Assembly: GCA_963575745.1 (NCBI GenBank)
Contig: CAUYUJ010006524.1
Coordinates: 182,001 to 246,000, forward strand
Direction of reading: 5' to 3'
Source of the DNA: Prorocentrum cordatum
Taxonomy: Eukaryota > Sar > Dinophyceae > Prorocentrales > Prorocentraceae
DNA: 64,000 nucleotides
A program made the translations under genes and the position numbers. Position 1 is the first letter of the stretch. Every line of letters begins with the position of its first letter. The notes under the pieces are model-generated. The model was not told where the DNA came from. It did not search any database and saw only the letters and a list, made by a program, of their open reading frames with translations. Below, piece after piece: positions 31,890-42,625 of the stretch.

Positions 31890-31990
31890 GAGGTTCGAGG
31901 TGTTTCTGGGCTCGAGGAGGCTTCATGTCTTTTTCGGCCCCCGGGAGCCATTGTCGTGCCCCGGGACCGTCAAAAAAACGGATCTGGGGC
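31890..31990 (-). mobile_element. Family A repeat, copy 5 (minus, partial)
   Basis: The inverse complement has GTTTTTTTGACGGTCCCGGG and GGCTCCCGGGGGCCGAAAAA. The outer ends are not clear. Confidence 0.6.
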
Positions 31991-32069
31991 GAAGAACTAC
32001 ACCACATGGACCCCGGGGGGGGTCCAGGAACCGATTCTGAAACGGATTTTGCTTCATCCCTGCGGAGCA

Positions 32070-32165
32070 ATCGCGGCGGGTTTTCTTGCAGTTCTCGGCT
32101 TCCGGGGGGACCGTCAAACAACGACTCGGGATGCAAAGCGGGCCCTGTGGAATGGGTCGGGACCT
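32070..32165 (-). mobile_element. Family A repeat, copy 6 (minus, partial)
   Basis: The inverse complement has GGTCCCGACCCATTCCACAG, CATCCCGAGTCGTTGTTTGA and CGGTCCCCCCGGAAGCCGAG. It lies 80 bp from copy 5 in the same orientation. Confidence 0.65.
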
Positions 32166-32183
32166 GCGTTTAGAGCGACACCC

Positions 32184-32700
32184 AACGAAGGCAACGCTGG
32201 GGGTGGGCTGCTGAGGGGGACCCCCCCTCCTCGCCCACGACAGGGGGGAGGGGGGGAAGGTGCACCCCCGCATACGAAAGGGGGGGGGGGAAGGAGGTTC
32301 ACCCCACCTCCCACACGCACACACGAAAGGGGGGGGCAAGGGGGTGCACCCCGCCCCCCTTTTTATTATTCTCATCTCGGCACGGGAAAGAAGAGGCGAC
32401 AGGTTGTTGTTCTCCTCTCTTCTTGAGGATGGGGTGTTCCGCCTCGACAAACAGATCGGTGGACGCACCCACTGAAAACGACGCCGGGGGGGCGGAAAAG
32501 GAGGACCCCCCCCTCCCGCCCTCCCACGACAGGGGGGGGCAATGGGGTGCACCCTCCACTTTCTTCCCTTCGATAAAGCGATGGCCAACGAAAACGATGC
32601 CTAAGAGTTGGGCGGCAAAGGGGGAGCCCCAACCCCTCCCCGCACACGACGCGAGAAAGGGGGAGGTGACAGGGTGTGCTTCGCCTCCCTTCCCGGTTGA
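32184..32700. repeat. G-run-rich tandem repeat
   Basis: CCCACGACAGGGGGG followed by a GGTGCACCCC block occurs at about 32,234 and 32,524, with variants at about 32,275, 32,320 and 32,643. A GGGGGACCCCCCCTCC block precedes two of them. The G-runs alternate with C-runs, so strands could fold back. Confidence 0.75.
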
Positions 32701-32862
32701 CAGTCGACCCTGGAAATCGTCTCCAGGCGAAGCCCGGAATTCCTTGCGGCCGCGAAACCCATAATTTCACACCGTGAATTCCAGAATCAGAGATACAAGC
32801 GAGTCGAGGCTTCTCCATCTAGTCGAGAGTTTCAGTGGATCTGTCTGTCGACGCGCTTCGAG

Positions 32863-33475
32863 TTGATTATGGGAGTTCTGCCGATGGTGCAACATCGTGT
32901 GGTTGGTCGCCGTCAGCCTTTCCCATCGGACAGGGCAGGAGAGTGCTACATCGCTGGCGCCACCGACAACTGGGAGTTTGAAGACTACCAGCGGGACGCC
33001 CGCCAGAGGGCTCACATCCTCGTCGCCGACGTGGTCAACGGGTCAGAGGCGGCGGCGGAGTTCAGCGGTCAGGTGAGAGACGGAGCGGTGACCTTCACCT
33101 CGTGCCATTCGGAGTGGATCCGATTGGGTTGAGAACGCTCATGAGCACAGTCCTTTGAAGGAGCCGCTGTCGCTGGCTAGCACGACGGACCAGCTAGATG
33201 TGACGGATCTGGTGTGCATTGATCTTGTGTTGTGGTGGAAGATGGGTGTGGAACACATATCCAAGATGCAGAAGGAGCGCGCCGGCATTTTGGAAGCAAG
33301 GACGTTCTTGCCGTGCGGAAGCCAGCAAGTGGAGTGTGGAGGACTTGCGTGATGACGATCGAGGCCCAGGTCGTGGCGGAGGTCGCGGCCAAGATCGCGG
33401 AGGCAAAGGTGAGGATGATGAACGCCCCCAGGGAGTGGCGGGGTATAAGTGACCCTCACCGTGTGTTGGTGCCGT
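32863..33475 (+). pseudogene. Gag-like N-terminal region of the retroelement
   Basis: The frame starting at 32,863 reads GECYIAGATDNWEFEDYQRD. Another starting near 33,155 reads TTDQLDVTDLVCIDLVLWWK, and the last part (33,345-33,450) is a Gly/Arg/Asp-rich tail. Such acidic-helical segments with a Gly-rich tail precede RT in dinoflagellate elements of this type. The three parts are in different frames. Without a diagnostic motif the gag role is inferred from position. Confidence 0.45.
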
Positions 33476-33553
33476 TCGGAGCCTAGGCCTGTAGCTCAGT
33501 GGACCAGGCGTCGAAGTGCATCACCTTCTTCCTGAAGTTTAGCGCCGACGACG

Positions 33554-35650
33554 ATGACTCCAGGCCGTCGTGCGCCAGGGGGTGGCAAGCATGGGGATCC
33601 GTTTCCGCTTCCTGAACCCACATTTTTGAAGTTTTCTGGAGTTGAGCGGCAGGGGCGAATTTTAGAGGCCACTCGAGCGCTGAACTACCTCGCCGCCGCA
33701 CGTACTGGCGATCTGGAGAGGGCACATGCCCACACCGGCGTTGTTGGCAAAACTCGTCGGGACTGTCTCGATCACATCAGGGAGGTGATGGGCAAGTATG
33801 GCGACAAGCCGAAGGACCTGGACGGGGAGATGTCGTTACGGCAGCTGCTCAACAACAGGTCACTTTACGGACAGCTACCGCAACACATGGCGAGCTACTC
33901 GTGCGACAAGCGGAGGGCCCTGAAGGGCGATGTGCAGCCTAAGGACGCAGTGGAGTTGTTGCCACCTGTGGCGGCCGGGCTTCTGAAGCATAGTGAGCGG
34001 CACATCGAGCGGAGTACGGAGGACACCGAGAGTTTGCGTGACGAGGGCGAGCTGAGCACACCGCACTGGGACCCCACTCTACGTCGGGACGCCCGGGCGT
34101 GGGCTCACTTAGTGAGGGCGCTATATCGTGCAAGACTCTGCTCGGCGAGGAGAAATGTCAAGGCCCGAGTAGGGATATGTTCCGTTCAAGAGAAGGACGG
34201 CAACATCATATTGATATGCGACTCGAGGGTTCCCAACGCCCTTCACCGTAGGCCGCCAAAGGCCAAGCTAGGCGGCGTCGACGCCCTCGCCGAGCTGAAC
34301 CTTACGGGCATGTACGACGGCGAGACGGACATCGGGAGCCTGGACCTCGATGCAGGCACGATCGACGTGAAGAATGCCTTCCAGCACTCGGTGAAGGAGG
34401 CGGCCAGCTGGTTCGGGCTCGGACACAAGATCAGGGCCAAGGAGTGGGGCGTGAAGAAGGTGTGGGGCGACGACCTGAAGTACTGGCGCCGTCGATGCCG
34501 AGGAGGAGCTCGAGGTGGTCTTCGAGGCGATGTGCATGGGAGGGACCTTGGCCCTCTACCTCTGCAGCGAAGGGGCGGAGAGCTGTATCGCGGAGGCAGG
34601 GGTGTCGGCCATGAGAGACCGAGCCTCCTTGCCACCCGCCGTGGGCCCTAGTTGCCTGGGTGCTGCCTGCGTGGACAACGTGACGGTGGTCACGGCCAAG
34701 CCTCCAGGGTCCTCGGCTTGCCGGGCGGCGCTGCAGGGCGTCGCGGAGTCGAGGTGCCTTTCGCTGCAGCCACCCGAGGTCGGGAAGGTCGCGGAGTCGC
34801 CCGGACTCGTCCTGGATTTGGAGAGTCGGGAGGTCCTGCGCACCCCCGAGAGGCACTTCGACGCCGACGCCATGTGCGCAGCGGCGATCTGGAGGTCTGG
34901 TTCGTCCACGCGATCAACATGATTGGGTTGCGGCGGCCGCTGATGTCTATTTTCCAGGAGGCGCATCGCCGCCTCGACTTTCGACGTGAACGACGGGCTC
35001 AGATCGGCTACGTCCTCTGGCGGGAGACGTGGGCCGTGCAGAGCCAGGTCTTCTTTTCCTACGCGGGTCTGGACACGCCAGTTTCCAAATGGGTGCACGT
35101 TCCCGACATCTCCACTCAGGGGCGCGGCCTGCTGCGCCAGGTGGTGGCGGCGCCCGTCATTTGCAAGGAGATGAGGTGCCGGGAGAGGTGGCGTTCCATG
35201 GAGATCGAGCCCCAGCCCGAGCGCCATTTCATCAGCACGGGCGTCGCGCGGGATCTCGTTTGGGGCTGGGCAGAAGCCGGCGACTATCAGGGCGACGAGC
35301 AGGTGTTCGCCGACCCGGGTGCGGTGCCAGACCGTCGGGCGGCCTGCTGGCGCGGGCGCAGCCTGCGCCCGCGGAGCTCGAGAGGCGGCAAGCGCAGGCA
35401 AGGCGCCGCGCAATCGCAGGGCGCGCCGGCGCAACGGCGTGGAGGCGGAGGCGCCTGCTGCGACCCCGCCGGTCTCCAAGTGCTGGGCGGATCGATCGGC
35501 ATGGACTCTGGTTGCGCGCGGGCTGCGCGCCTGGCCGAAGGAGCGCGCCATCGCGAAGGGGGCGCGCGTCGCTTTGGGCGGCGCGCGCCGGCGCGCTCGA
35601 AGCCGACGCCTGCGATGACGTCGAGACCTCACCTCGTTGACGATATGGCG
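33554..35650 (+). pseudogene. Reverse transcriptase and RNase H-like region of the DIRS-like element
   Basis: The first frame (33,554-34,490) contains VGICSVQEKDGNIILICDSR, then VPNALHRRPP, and motif A DVKNAFQH near 34,364. After a one-base shift near 34,490, motif B reads EAMCMGGTLALYLCSE (about 34,525) and motif C reads CVDN (about 34,668), in place of the usual YxDD-type box. A second shift near 34,900 leads to LEVWFVHAINMIGLRRPLMS (thumb-like). VPDISTQGRGLL and CRERWRSMEIEPQPER at 35,100-35,230 match the RNase H position of such elements. At least two frameshifts inactivate it. The RT assignment is firm; RNase H is inferred. Confidence 0.8.
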
Positions 35651-35929
35651 ACGCGCTGCTTCTTCGACAAGGGCCGGGGGCGATCCTGGGCCAACGCAGT
35701 GCGCCGTCGGCTGCGCGCTTGCCAGCTGGCGGCCGATTTTCGCCCGAGGTGGAGTCGCGTCGACAGCGAGTGCTGCGCCGCCGGCGGGGGCCCCCGCAGG
35801 CAGCCGGCGCTTGTGGCGGCGCCGCCCGAGATGGCCGAGGGCCCCGTCTCAGCTCCTCTCTTGCCGAGAGGGCGGTTGGAGCTGGAGACGGCCGTCGAGA
35901 GCGCTCGCCGGCCAGCGTCGCGAGCTGGC

Positions 35930-36400
35930 GCTGCTTGGGCATGCTGTTCAGACTGGGTGGTCTTGGAGCTGTTTGCTGGGGCCGCTGGCATCGCGGCAGC
36001 CTGTCGGCGTCGGGGCCCGCGCGCAAGCCCGCCCTTCGAGTTGCCGCTTGGGGCCACATTCGACAAGAGCAGTAAAGCGATACAGAAATCCGTTTAGATA
36101 ATGATTAGAGAAAGATAGATTCAACGCGTTGACCTGGAGGCCCCATTGCTAGGAATCGCATCCGAAACTGGGCAAGGGCGAGAGTTCGGGAACGTTTGGG
36201 AGTGGGATTCGCCCTATTCAGTGCTGGGGTGGTTCGTGACTTCGTGAATGTGCGCGGTGCGGGGCTGCCTTTCGCTTGGAGGATCCTCGATCGAGCGGGC
36301 TGTGGCAGTTTCCTCCGCTCGCTGGGCTCCCGGGGCCCCCGAAGGCCCACCTCGTCATGTTTGACATGTGCGTGCGCACGACAGACCGCAATAAGCCTAC
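35930..36400 (+). pseudogene. SAM-dependent methyltransferase-like segments of the element
   Basis: WVVLELFAGAAGIAAACRRR at about 35,954 fits SAM-binding motif I (FxGxxG). In another frame, LEDPRSSGLWQFPPLAGL followed by FDMC (36,276-36,380) fits the ENP motif region of cytosine-type methyltransferases, with Asp in place of Asn. Spacing and order are as expected for one domain broken by a stop at 36,095 and a frameshift. The catalytic Pro-Cys region is not convincingly visible. Target base and activity cannot be inferred; the copy is dead. Confidence 0.55.
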
Positions 36401-36477
36401 GTACATCATGACAAAAACCAGGCACGTCGATCAGACATCGGTTGTTCGTGATAAACACGCTCATGCGCCGCTGGCGT

Positions 36478-37182
36478 CGGCTACACGTAAGAGTGACCCT
36501 TGGCCAGCGTGACCTTTAGTGATGGCCCGAATGGGGTCGAACAGATTTTCTTGAGGAGTGCGCTCGGCCTCGCGTCGGCGCGCGCTGCACAAGTCTGCGA
36601 TCGCATCAGAGCGCGCTTGATTCAGGGCGCGCCCCTCGCAATCGATCGCGACGCATGCACGGTGCATTCTGCCGCGTGCTTCGTTTGGCAAGGGGGGGGC
36701 CCAGTCGAGCGGGCGACGTGCTCTCCGCTTTGGAACTGGTCCCAAATCTTCCTGGATTAACTTTGACTAACTTTGAATCACTTTTCGCATTCCTCGCTTT
36801 ACAATTCAATTCTTTACTTTTGAAAGTTATTCGCGGCCGCGGGGGGGGGGGCAAGTTTCGGCCCGTTTTCGGCCTTGACGCCGGACCGGGTCAAACGTCA
36901 TCGCGATGCGGCCCGGCAGTGCCAGGACATTCCGCGGTGGCGCCCGATCACGTCTGGTTTCGCACAGCCCTCGGGCGGGTGTTCTGGGGCGCCCGGAACG
37001 CGTTGGCGGAAGTCCGCAATTGCCTGCTGGCGCGAGGGATCAATCGAAGCGTGCTCCACCGATCGTCGATGCAATTCGACGGCCTCGGCTTTCGCGGTTG
37101 CTCCAGGCCCCCACGGGCCCCCTCCTAAGGCCGCGCGCCAAAGGGCACTCTTGCCTAGGGTCGCTCGCACGTGTCGCCGATG
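36478..37182 (+). mobile_element. Family B inverted-repeat element, copy 4, long form, inside the retroelement
   Basis: The left end CGGCTACACGTAAGAGTGAC is the best-preserved family B terminus together with the 12.0 kb copy. The right end GGGCACTCTTGCCTAGGGTC, then GCTCGCACGTGTCGCCG, is its inverse complement with few changes. The 705 bp total is about four times the other copies, so it may be an internal-sequence-bearing relative or carry a nested insertion. It separates the methyltransferase-like from the recombinase-like part. I see no transposase in it and no clear target duplication. Confidence 0.65.
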
Positions 37183-38460
37183 GTGGGGCGTGCCAAAGTA
37201 AAGGGGGAAGGTGGCGCGGCGCTGCGCCCCGCGCACTCAGCTGTCAGGCGGATGCCCCGAGGCCTTTTGCGCGCCCTGTGGCGTGAGAAGTTGAGGCCCC
37301 TGAGCGGCCCGCCGGCTCGTCTTTGGAGCCCCCGTGGATGCGAGCTTGGAAGCGAGAGCTTCGCGATGGTTGCCGTCGGCCGTTTCGCCGCGATCTCAAA
37401 CTCGACGAGCCCGGGGTCGGCGACCTCGGGGCCGGGGGCGGCGACGCGGCGCGGCAGGGCGCCGACGGCGTCGCGAAGCACAGGGCGCTCTTTGGTCGCG
37501 CGAGTGCTGAAAGCGCCCGGGAAGCGGCCCGAGCAGGAGAAGCGCGCCCGCCGCCGCAGGTCGGCCACGCGCCTTGCTTGGTCGCGCCGCGCAGCGCCGG
37601 CCAGGCGCCCATGGCGGCTGGCGGCGGCGACGGGGCGCGCCCTCAGGCCGCGCCGAGCGACGCTTGCAGAGCCCCAGCCGCGGGCGCTCGAGAAGGCCGG
37701 GCTGCTGGGCGCGGACGCCGCGGACGGACTCGCGTGCGAGCACTTTGCCGAGAAGTGCCTGGCGCGGGAGGGCCCTGCGGCGGGGCGCTACCTGAGGCGC
37801 GCGACGCTCTTGCTGAAGACCGAGGCCCCTGCTTAAGCGCGACCGCCTGCCCATCGGCCGCAAGGCTTTGGCTGGCCGGGGGAAGAAGCCTCCGAGTCGG
37901 ATCCGGGCTGGGGCACCAGAGGCTGCATGGCGAAGTGGATGCTCGACGACCATCGCGCGGAGCCATCGCGCCAGGGGGGGGCTGCAGTGCAACGGCTACG
38001 CGATGCCGTCGGAGGATTCGAACCTGACAGAAGGGAACGCGGTGCCGCCGCTGCCTCAGGCGAGCCGACGGCGCGCGGAGGCGCGGGGCATCGCGCAGGG
38101 CGACTCAGAGCGGAAGAGGATCGCGAAGCTAGGTCTCCAGAACATGGCCTAGGTCGGGGTGACCAACGGGCAGTGGTTGAGGGGCCGCCTCGAGCGTCTG
38201 CTCAAGAGGCGCTCCAGCAACGCGATCTATTGTTTCGCGTCGCCCTGCAGCGGTGCGAAAAGGATTTCAGGCCGCGTTGCCGGGGGGGCGGGTTCAACTC
38301 GTTCAAGGCGTGCCCGCGTGCGGCCCGCCATGGTGAGCCCTCCAAGACAGGCTCAACAGCCGTTTGTTGACCGCGCAGAGCGCAGCAGAGAGGCTACTGG
38401 AATAATCGTTCGTTATGCGGGCGCTATGAGAAGCGCGGTCGCATATTCAAGTAGTTGCCC
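37183..38460 (+). pseudogene. Tyrosine recombinase-like region of the element
   Basis: The C-terminal part is the most telling: ARHGEPSKTGS (about 38,322) then, after an in-frame stop, RAQQRGYWNNRSLCGRYEKR (38,377-38,436) and a stop. An Arg-His box followed 25-40 residues later by RGYW...GRYEK fits the last catalytic Arg/His and the nucleophilic Tyr (RYEK) of tyrosine recombinases. Upstream, VGVTNGQWLRGRLERLLKRR (38,156) and, in another frame, LFRVALQRCEKDFRPRC lie where the catalytic core should be. The N-terminal half (37,183-37,835) is open but only weakly similar. Frameshifts and stops make it a relic. This is pattern recognition without an alignment. Confidence 0.5.
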
Positions 38461-38589
38461 ATGATGACTAAGTGCAGTAGAAGCTTAGACTCAGGTCTAG
38501 GCACGCAGGCCAAACTGGCTGCGCCTCGCTTGGAATTTCTGATTTTGGTTATGTGGCACGGCAGATCACACGACCGGTGAGTTACGGTG

Positions 38590-39095
38590 GTAATCGAGGT
38601 TTTCTTGATGTACGTCAATGCGGGTATTTACGTTGCCGCGCACCCGCCAAGCGCTGCCGTCGAACACCTTCGGCGCAGAGGTGTCCGAGAAAAAAGAGGA
38701 TTCAAGGATTCAGAGTTCGAGTCGCAGCGAGATCTGGTGCTGGGCAGAAGTGATGAGTGATGTATCTAGCTTGCTGTTGAATCTTTCTGAAACGACGTTG
38801 AAACACTGTCGTTTGTGCGTTTTTGCCCCCCACAGCCCCACCCTTGCTGACGCGCATCTGTGCACATGTTCCTTCCAGATTGCCTGTCCTGTGCGCGCAG
38901 TGTTTGCTCGTGGTGATAATCGAGGTTGCCTTGATACACATCAATGCGAGTAGTTACGCTGCTGCGTGCCCGCCAAGCGTTGCCGTCGAACGCCTTTGGC
39001 GCCGAGGTGTTTGAACATGGAGAATGCAATGTGTCAAAGCTCGAGTAACTAAACGGTGAGATCTGGTGCTGGGCAGAAGTAATGAACGGTACATG
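38590..39095. repeat. Two direct repeats spaced 327 bp
   Basis: TAATCGAGGTTTTCTTGATG, then GCACCCGCCAAGCGCTGCCG, then GAGATCTGGTGCTGGGCAGA (38,591-38,750) recurs with substitutions at 38,917-39,082. They are copies of an AT-richer unit of at least 180 bp. Confidence 0.85.
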
Positions 39096-39998
39096 TATAT
39101 TTAGACATGAATATAGAGAGATGGACTGCCGTGTTTAGGCCGCAGGGGGTGAAAGCTTGATGTCAGGGTTACAGGAAGTACGTGAGCCTCTGTTGCTGGC
39201 AGTGAGAATACGCGGCTGGCCTTTCTAAACATTAGGCCCGTCCTCGGCAAGTGCGGCCAGCGGGCGGGGATGCGTCGCTAGTAGTGGCGCCAGAGGAGCG
39301 ACGAACATTTCGCATGAGACTTCTTCGCCAGCGGTGATTCTGCATATTGGAAAGTCCGACGGCTGCGCGAATGGAGCGCGGACACTTGTCAAAATGGGGT
39401 TCTCGCGCTAGTGACGCGCACAACCGTTTTGTGCGTTTCATTCATGTACACAGATGGTGGGCGAGTGTTCTTGAGGACGGGTGCTTGCTCTGCCGCAGCG
39501 AGCAACCGCTGTGAACCGCCAGTGTTGAGTTCGTTAATTGCAGATTATTTATCCTGCCCTCGTCGTCGTGATCCGTTTCTTCCACGGGATGAGCTTTTGA
39601 CAACAAAAACGGCAACGCTACAGCTGCTCATCGCAGGTGCTGCTTTTTGCAACCCGCATCCTCCAGATATTTGCTAAGCAAGCTGTGCTACTCATGTAGG
39701 CCCACGGGGATGCGCACGATAGTTGACATAATTTTTCAGAGCGTCCCAGTCGTAGAGCGACCTTCCTGGAACACCAAGGCGATTGTAAAAGAAATGGTGG
39801 GAAACAGTCCCTTACGGTTGCGAAAGGACCCCCGCACCAGGAGGTAAGGATGGGGAGGGGTGTAGCCCCGCGGCGAAACACAGCGGTTGACTGTCCCATT
39901 TCGGGGGCTGCCAGGGTTTTGCTCAGGCCCCGTCTCCCCCCGACATGGCGGCATCTCCAAACGACCTGCGGTCGAGGGTTTCAGCCTTCATCGACAAA
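39096..39998. other. No firm gene; one weak exon-like segment
   Basis: 39,740-39,847 (plus) follows ATAATTTTTCAG and reads SVPVVERPSWNTKAIVKEMV before a stop at 39,845. One acceptor and one short open frame are not enough to call a gene. Nothing else is recognised. Confidence 0.3.
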
Positions 39999-40060
39999 CC
40001 GATCCGCAGCTCCCAGCTCGAAAAGGGAGGACCCAATTCGAGCTTCGAGTTGCGGATCGG
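39999..40060. repeat. Imperfect hairpin
   Basis: CCGATCCGCAGCTCCCAGCT at 39,999 pairs with AGCTTCGAGTTGCGGATCGG ending at 40,060, leaving a loop of about 18 bases. Confidence 0.75.
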
Positions 40061-40371
40061 TATGGGCATCCCATCCGACTGGGGGGATCCAGTTCGATCG
40101 GGGGGACCCCATTCGAGCTCAGCGAGGAGGCCTCATCGACAAATGGACCCGAGGAAGGGCATCAGGCTCTTCCCATACCTCGAGCGCCCTGCAAGAGCAG
40201 GACGGCGTGCCTTCCCGAGCCCCGCCCTCCGCAGACCCACTTCCAAAGAGGGGGGCGCGGACATCCAACGTCACCGCGCGATTCGAGGACAGGTGCGCAC
40301 GCGGGCGTTGAGATCTTCTGTGGGATCCCGGTCTGTAAGATTGGAAAGAGCGTGTTCTACCGCTTCTGGCG

Positions 40372-41310
40372 GAAAACCGGGGGGGGTCACTACCGGTTCG
40401 AACCCCTCCCCCCCCTTCCGGAAAACCGGGGGGGGTCACTGCCGGTTCGAACCCCTCCCCCACCCCCCCAGCTCGTCATGAAAAGGGGGGGGGTCGAACC
40501 CCCCCCCCCGAAAACCGGGGGGGGGTCACTACTGGTTCGACCCCCCTCCCTCCTCGAAAACCGAAGGGGGGTGCGGACAGTGGTGGGGACGGTGGTGGTG
40601 GGGACAGTGGTGAGGGGACAGCGGGACAGTGGTGGGGACAGTGGGACAGTGGTGGGGACTGCAGTGGTGGGGACAGTGGTGAGGACAATGGAGGGAACAG
40701 TGGGGACACTGCACAGTGGTGGGGACGGTGGTGGTGGGAACAGTGGTGTGGGGACAGGGGGAGGTGGAAACAGTGGGACAGTGGAGGGTAATTGCAGTGG
40801 TGGTGTCGGGGACAGTGGTGAAGGCGGTGGCGAGGACGGCGGTGGGACAATGGGACAGAGGTACAGTGGGGACAGTGGTGGGGACAGTGGGGACAGTGGT
40901 GGGAACAGTGGGACAGCTCAGTGGGACAGCGGAGGAGTCAGTGGGACAGTGGGGACAGTGGGGATAGTCGGGCAGTGGTTGGGGCCGTGGAGAAAGTGGG
41001 GAGTGTGGAACCGTGGTGGGAACAGTGGTGGGGACAGTGGGGACAGTGCGACAGTGGTGGGAGCACTGGTGGGGACAGTAGGGACGGTGGTGGAACCAGT
41101 GGGGACAGTGGTGGTGAGGACAGTGGTGCTGGGAACAACAGTGGGGGATGTGGCGCGGACGGTGGTAGGGACCGGGAGTCGTTTGCTGGCGGTGAGTGGG
41201 GGGGGGGGGGGAGGGGTTCGAACCGGTAGTGACCCCCCCTCCGGTTTTCGAGGGGGGGGGGGGGGGGCTTTCGAACCCCCCCCCCCCCGGTTTTCGAGGG
41301 GGAGGGGGGG
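40372..41310. repeat. GGGGACAGTGGT minisatellite flanked by inverted repeats
   Basis: The core, 40,572-41,180, is about 600 bp of GGTGGGGACAGTGG-type units with deletions. On its left, AAAACCGGGGGGGGTCACTA then CCGGTTCGAACCCC is present two to three times (40,373-40,560). On its right, the inverse form (GGTTCGAACCGGTAGTGACC, then CCCCCTCCGGTTTTCGAGG) occurs at 41,214-41,305. The whole block could fold into a long stem with the array in the loop. Confidence 0.85.
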
Positions 41311-42093
41311 GCGGAGGGGTTAGGGGAGGGGGGGGTTTTGCCGGGGGAGGGGAGGGGGGGGGGGTCCAGCAGGGGAGCGGGAGGGATTTTCGGAGGAGGG
41401 GGGGGGAACCCCCGGGTTCCGGAGGAAGAGGGGGGCAATTTTCCACAGTAAAGCGGCGGTGGATCACGCTCTCTCTAAGATTGGCATCGCCTTGTCCCAG
41501 TGCCGATCTTAAGGTCTCGCCCAGTTTCTCAGGGCACACCCATAATGTAGTCTTCGCTTTGGGCTTTTCAGTGCTTGGGATAGTGATGAAACCGAGGGAG
41601 GCTGGTTAGCATTGGCGGCAAGATCGGAAGATTGGAAGTCGGGGTTCCTTCCTCCGAAGAGCAGAACGAGTCTGCAGAGTAGTAGTCGCTTATGATTATG
41701 ATGTTTCTCGTTGTTATATTCCTCACCCCCCTATGCCTGGGTGAGGCTGACAGGCCACCATTGTCTCATGAGCGGGTACCTGCTGCATGACCAGCGTGCA
41801 GCTCTGTCTTGATTGCCATGTCTTTCGGATCATGCAGTTGGGCTGCAAGTCCTGTGAGGTTGAATTCAGCATCGGCGCTAGTACATCCGTTGTGGAAAGC
41901 TGGCCGAATTCGGCATAACCCGTCTACAACTTTTTTCATCAAGTTAGCATTTCAATTTGATCATGGCCACTCCGACTGAATGGCCCCTCAATTTAGTTGT
42001 ACAGTTTTAGAATAGTTCTTGCAAAGACCTCCCATGGGCCGACTCCTAAGTGCAGCTCCGATGCGACTGCCTTGTCTGTTATCTCATTCGCAG
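41311..42093. other. No recognisable gene
   Basis: 41,311-41,430 is G-run-rich. The rest is mixed-composition DNA without a domain, ending in TTATCTCATTCGCAG at 42,079-42,093. Confidence 0.35.
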
Positions 42094-42154
42094 GTCCTCG
42101 AGGTTGACGACCTCCCCGAGTTGGCCGTGGAAGACGAAGGACTCCGGGCTTGCG
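42094..42154 (+). CDS. Short exon-like segment, protein unknown
   Basis: A strong acceptor (TTATCTCATTCGCAG) precedes an open segment reading VLEVDDLPELAVEDEGLRAC, and TGCG followed by GTCC can serve as donor. The length (61 bp) and lack of partners keep confidence low. No family is recognised. Confidence 0.3.
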
Positions 42155-42520
42155 GTCCAATAACTCGCCGCCCACCAACAAAAAAACAACTTAACCCGAA
42201 TGCCTCGATTTGCCCTCCATTTCCAGTGGGGGGGGTCGGGGAACATTGAAAATACACATGGAAGCCGTACCGCCCCCCCATCCCGAAATACGGACGAAAT
42301 TCGGGTCTTCTGGTTGGGTTGGGGTGGTTTGGCAGTTAGTCAATGACTCTCCAGACGCCTCTTCACACCCCGCAGGGCCAGGTTCACAGGTGGCACATCC
42401 AACAAGAAGTTGGCCTGCTAGCAGGCGCCCCATGGACAGTTCTTATCCCCTCAGCGGCCAGGAGACCCACAGCAGCCCTGGAGCTCCGTAGGACCCCCAA
42501 AGATCGACGAAGAATGTGGC

Positions 42521-42625
42521 CCACCACCCCATGATTTCTAAGGGGGGAGGTTGGGGTTCACTTCGCTCGGGAGGTCCTGAACGAAGTGAACCCTACCTCC
42601 CCTCTTAGAAATCGTGGGGTGGTGG
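42521..42625. repeat. Near-perfect hairpin, stem about 45 bp
   Basis: CCACCACCCCATGATTTCTA, then a GGGGGGAGGTTGGGGTTCAC-like run on the left pairs with GTGAACCCTACCTCCCCTCT, then TAGAAATCGTGGGGTGGTGG on the right. The loop is about 14 bases, with a few mismatches. There is no coding content, so it is a foldback element or part of one. Confidence 0.9.

Larger units (their letters stand above)
32850..38460 (+). mobile_element. DIRS-like retroelement with methyltransferase-like and tyrosine-recombinase-like parts (decayed)
   Basis: Read along the plus strand: gag-like region, RT, RNase H-like region, SAM methyltransferase-like segments, and a tyrosine recombinase-like C-terminus. RT plus methyltransferase plus tyrosine recombinase, with no integrase seen, is the gene set of DIRS-type elements, and methyltransferase-bearing retroelements are known in dinoflagellates. 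Frameshifts and stops occur throughout, so it is not functional. A family B element of 705 bp interrupts it at 36,478. The terminal repeats typical of DIRS were not found. The overall class is inference from domain order. Confidence 0.65.

Noticed and set aside
33486-33540. GGCCTGTAGCTCAGTGGACC looks like the 5' half of a tRNA
   Set aside because: No matching D-stem, anticodon stem or T-arm follows, and it lies within the gag-like/RT part of a retroelement.
40390-40455. GGTTCGAACCCC as polymerase III box B
   Set aside because: It arises from a palindromic TTCGAA inside a G/C-run repeat and no box A is found at the right distance.
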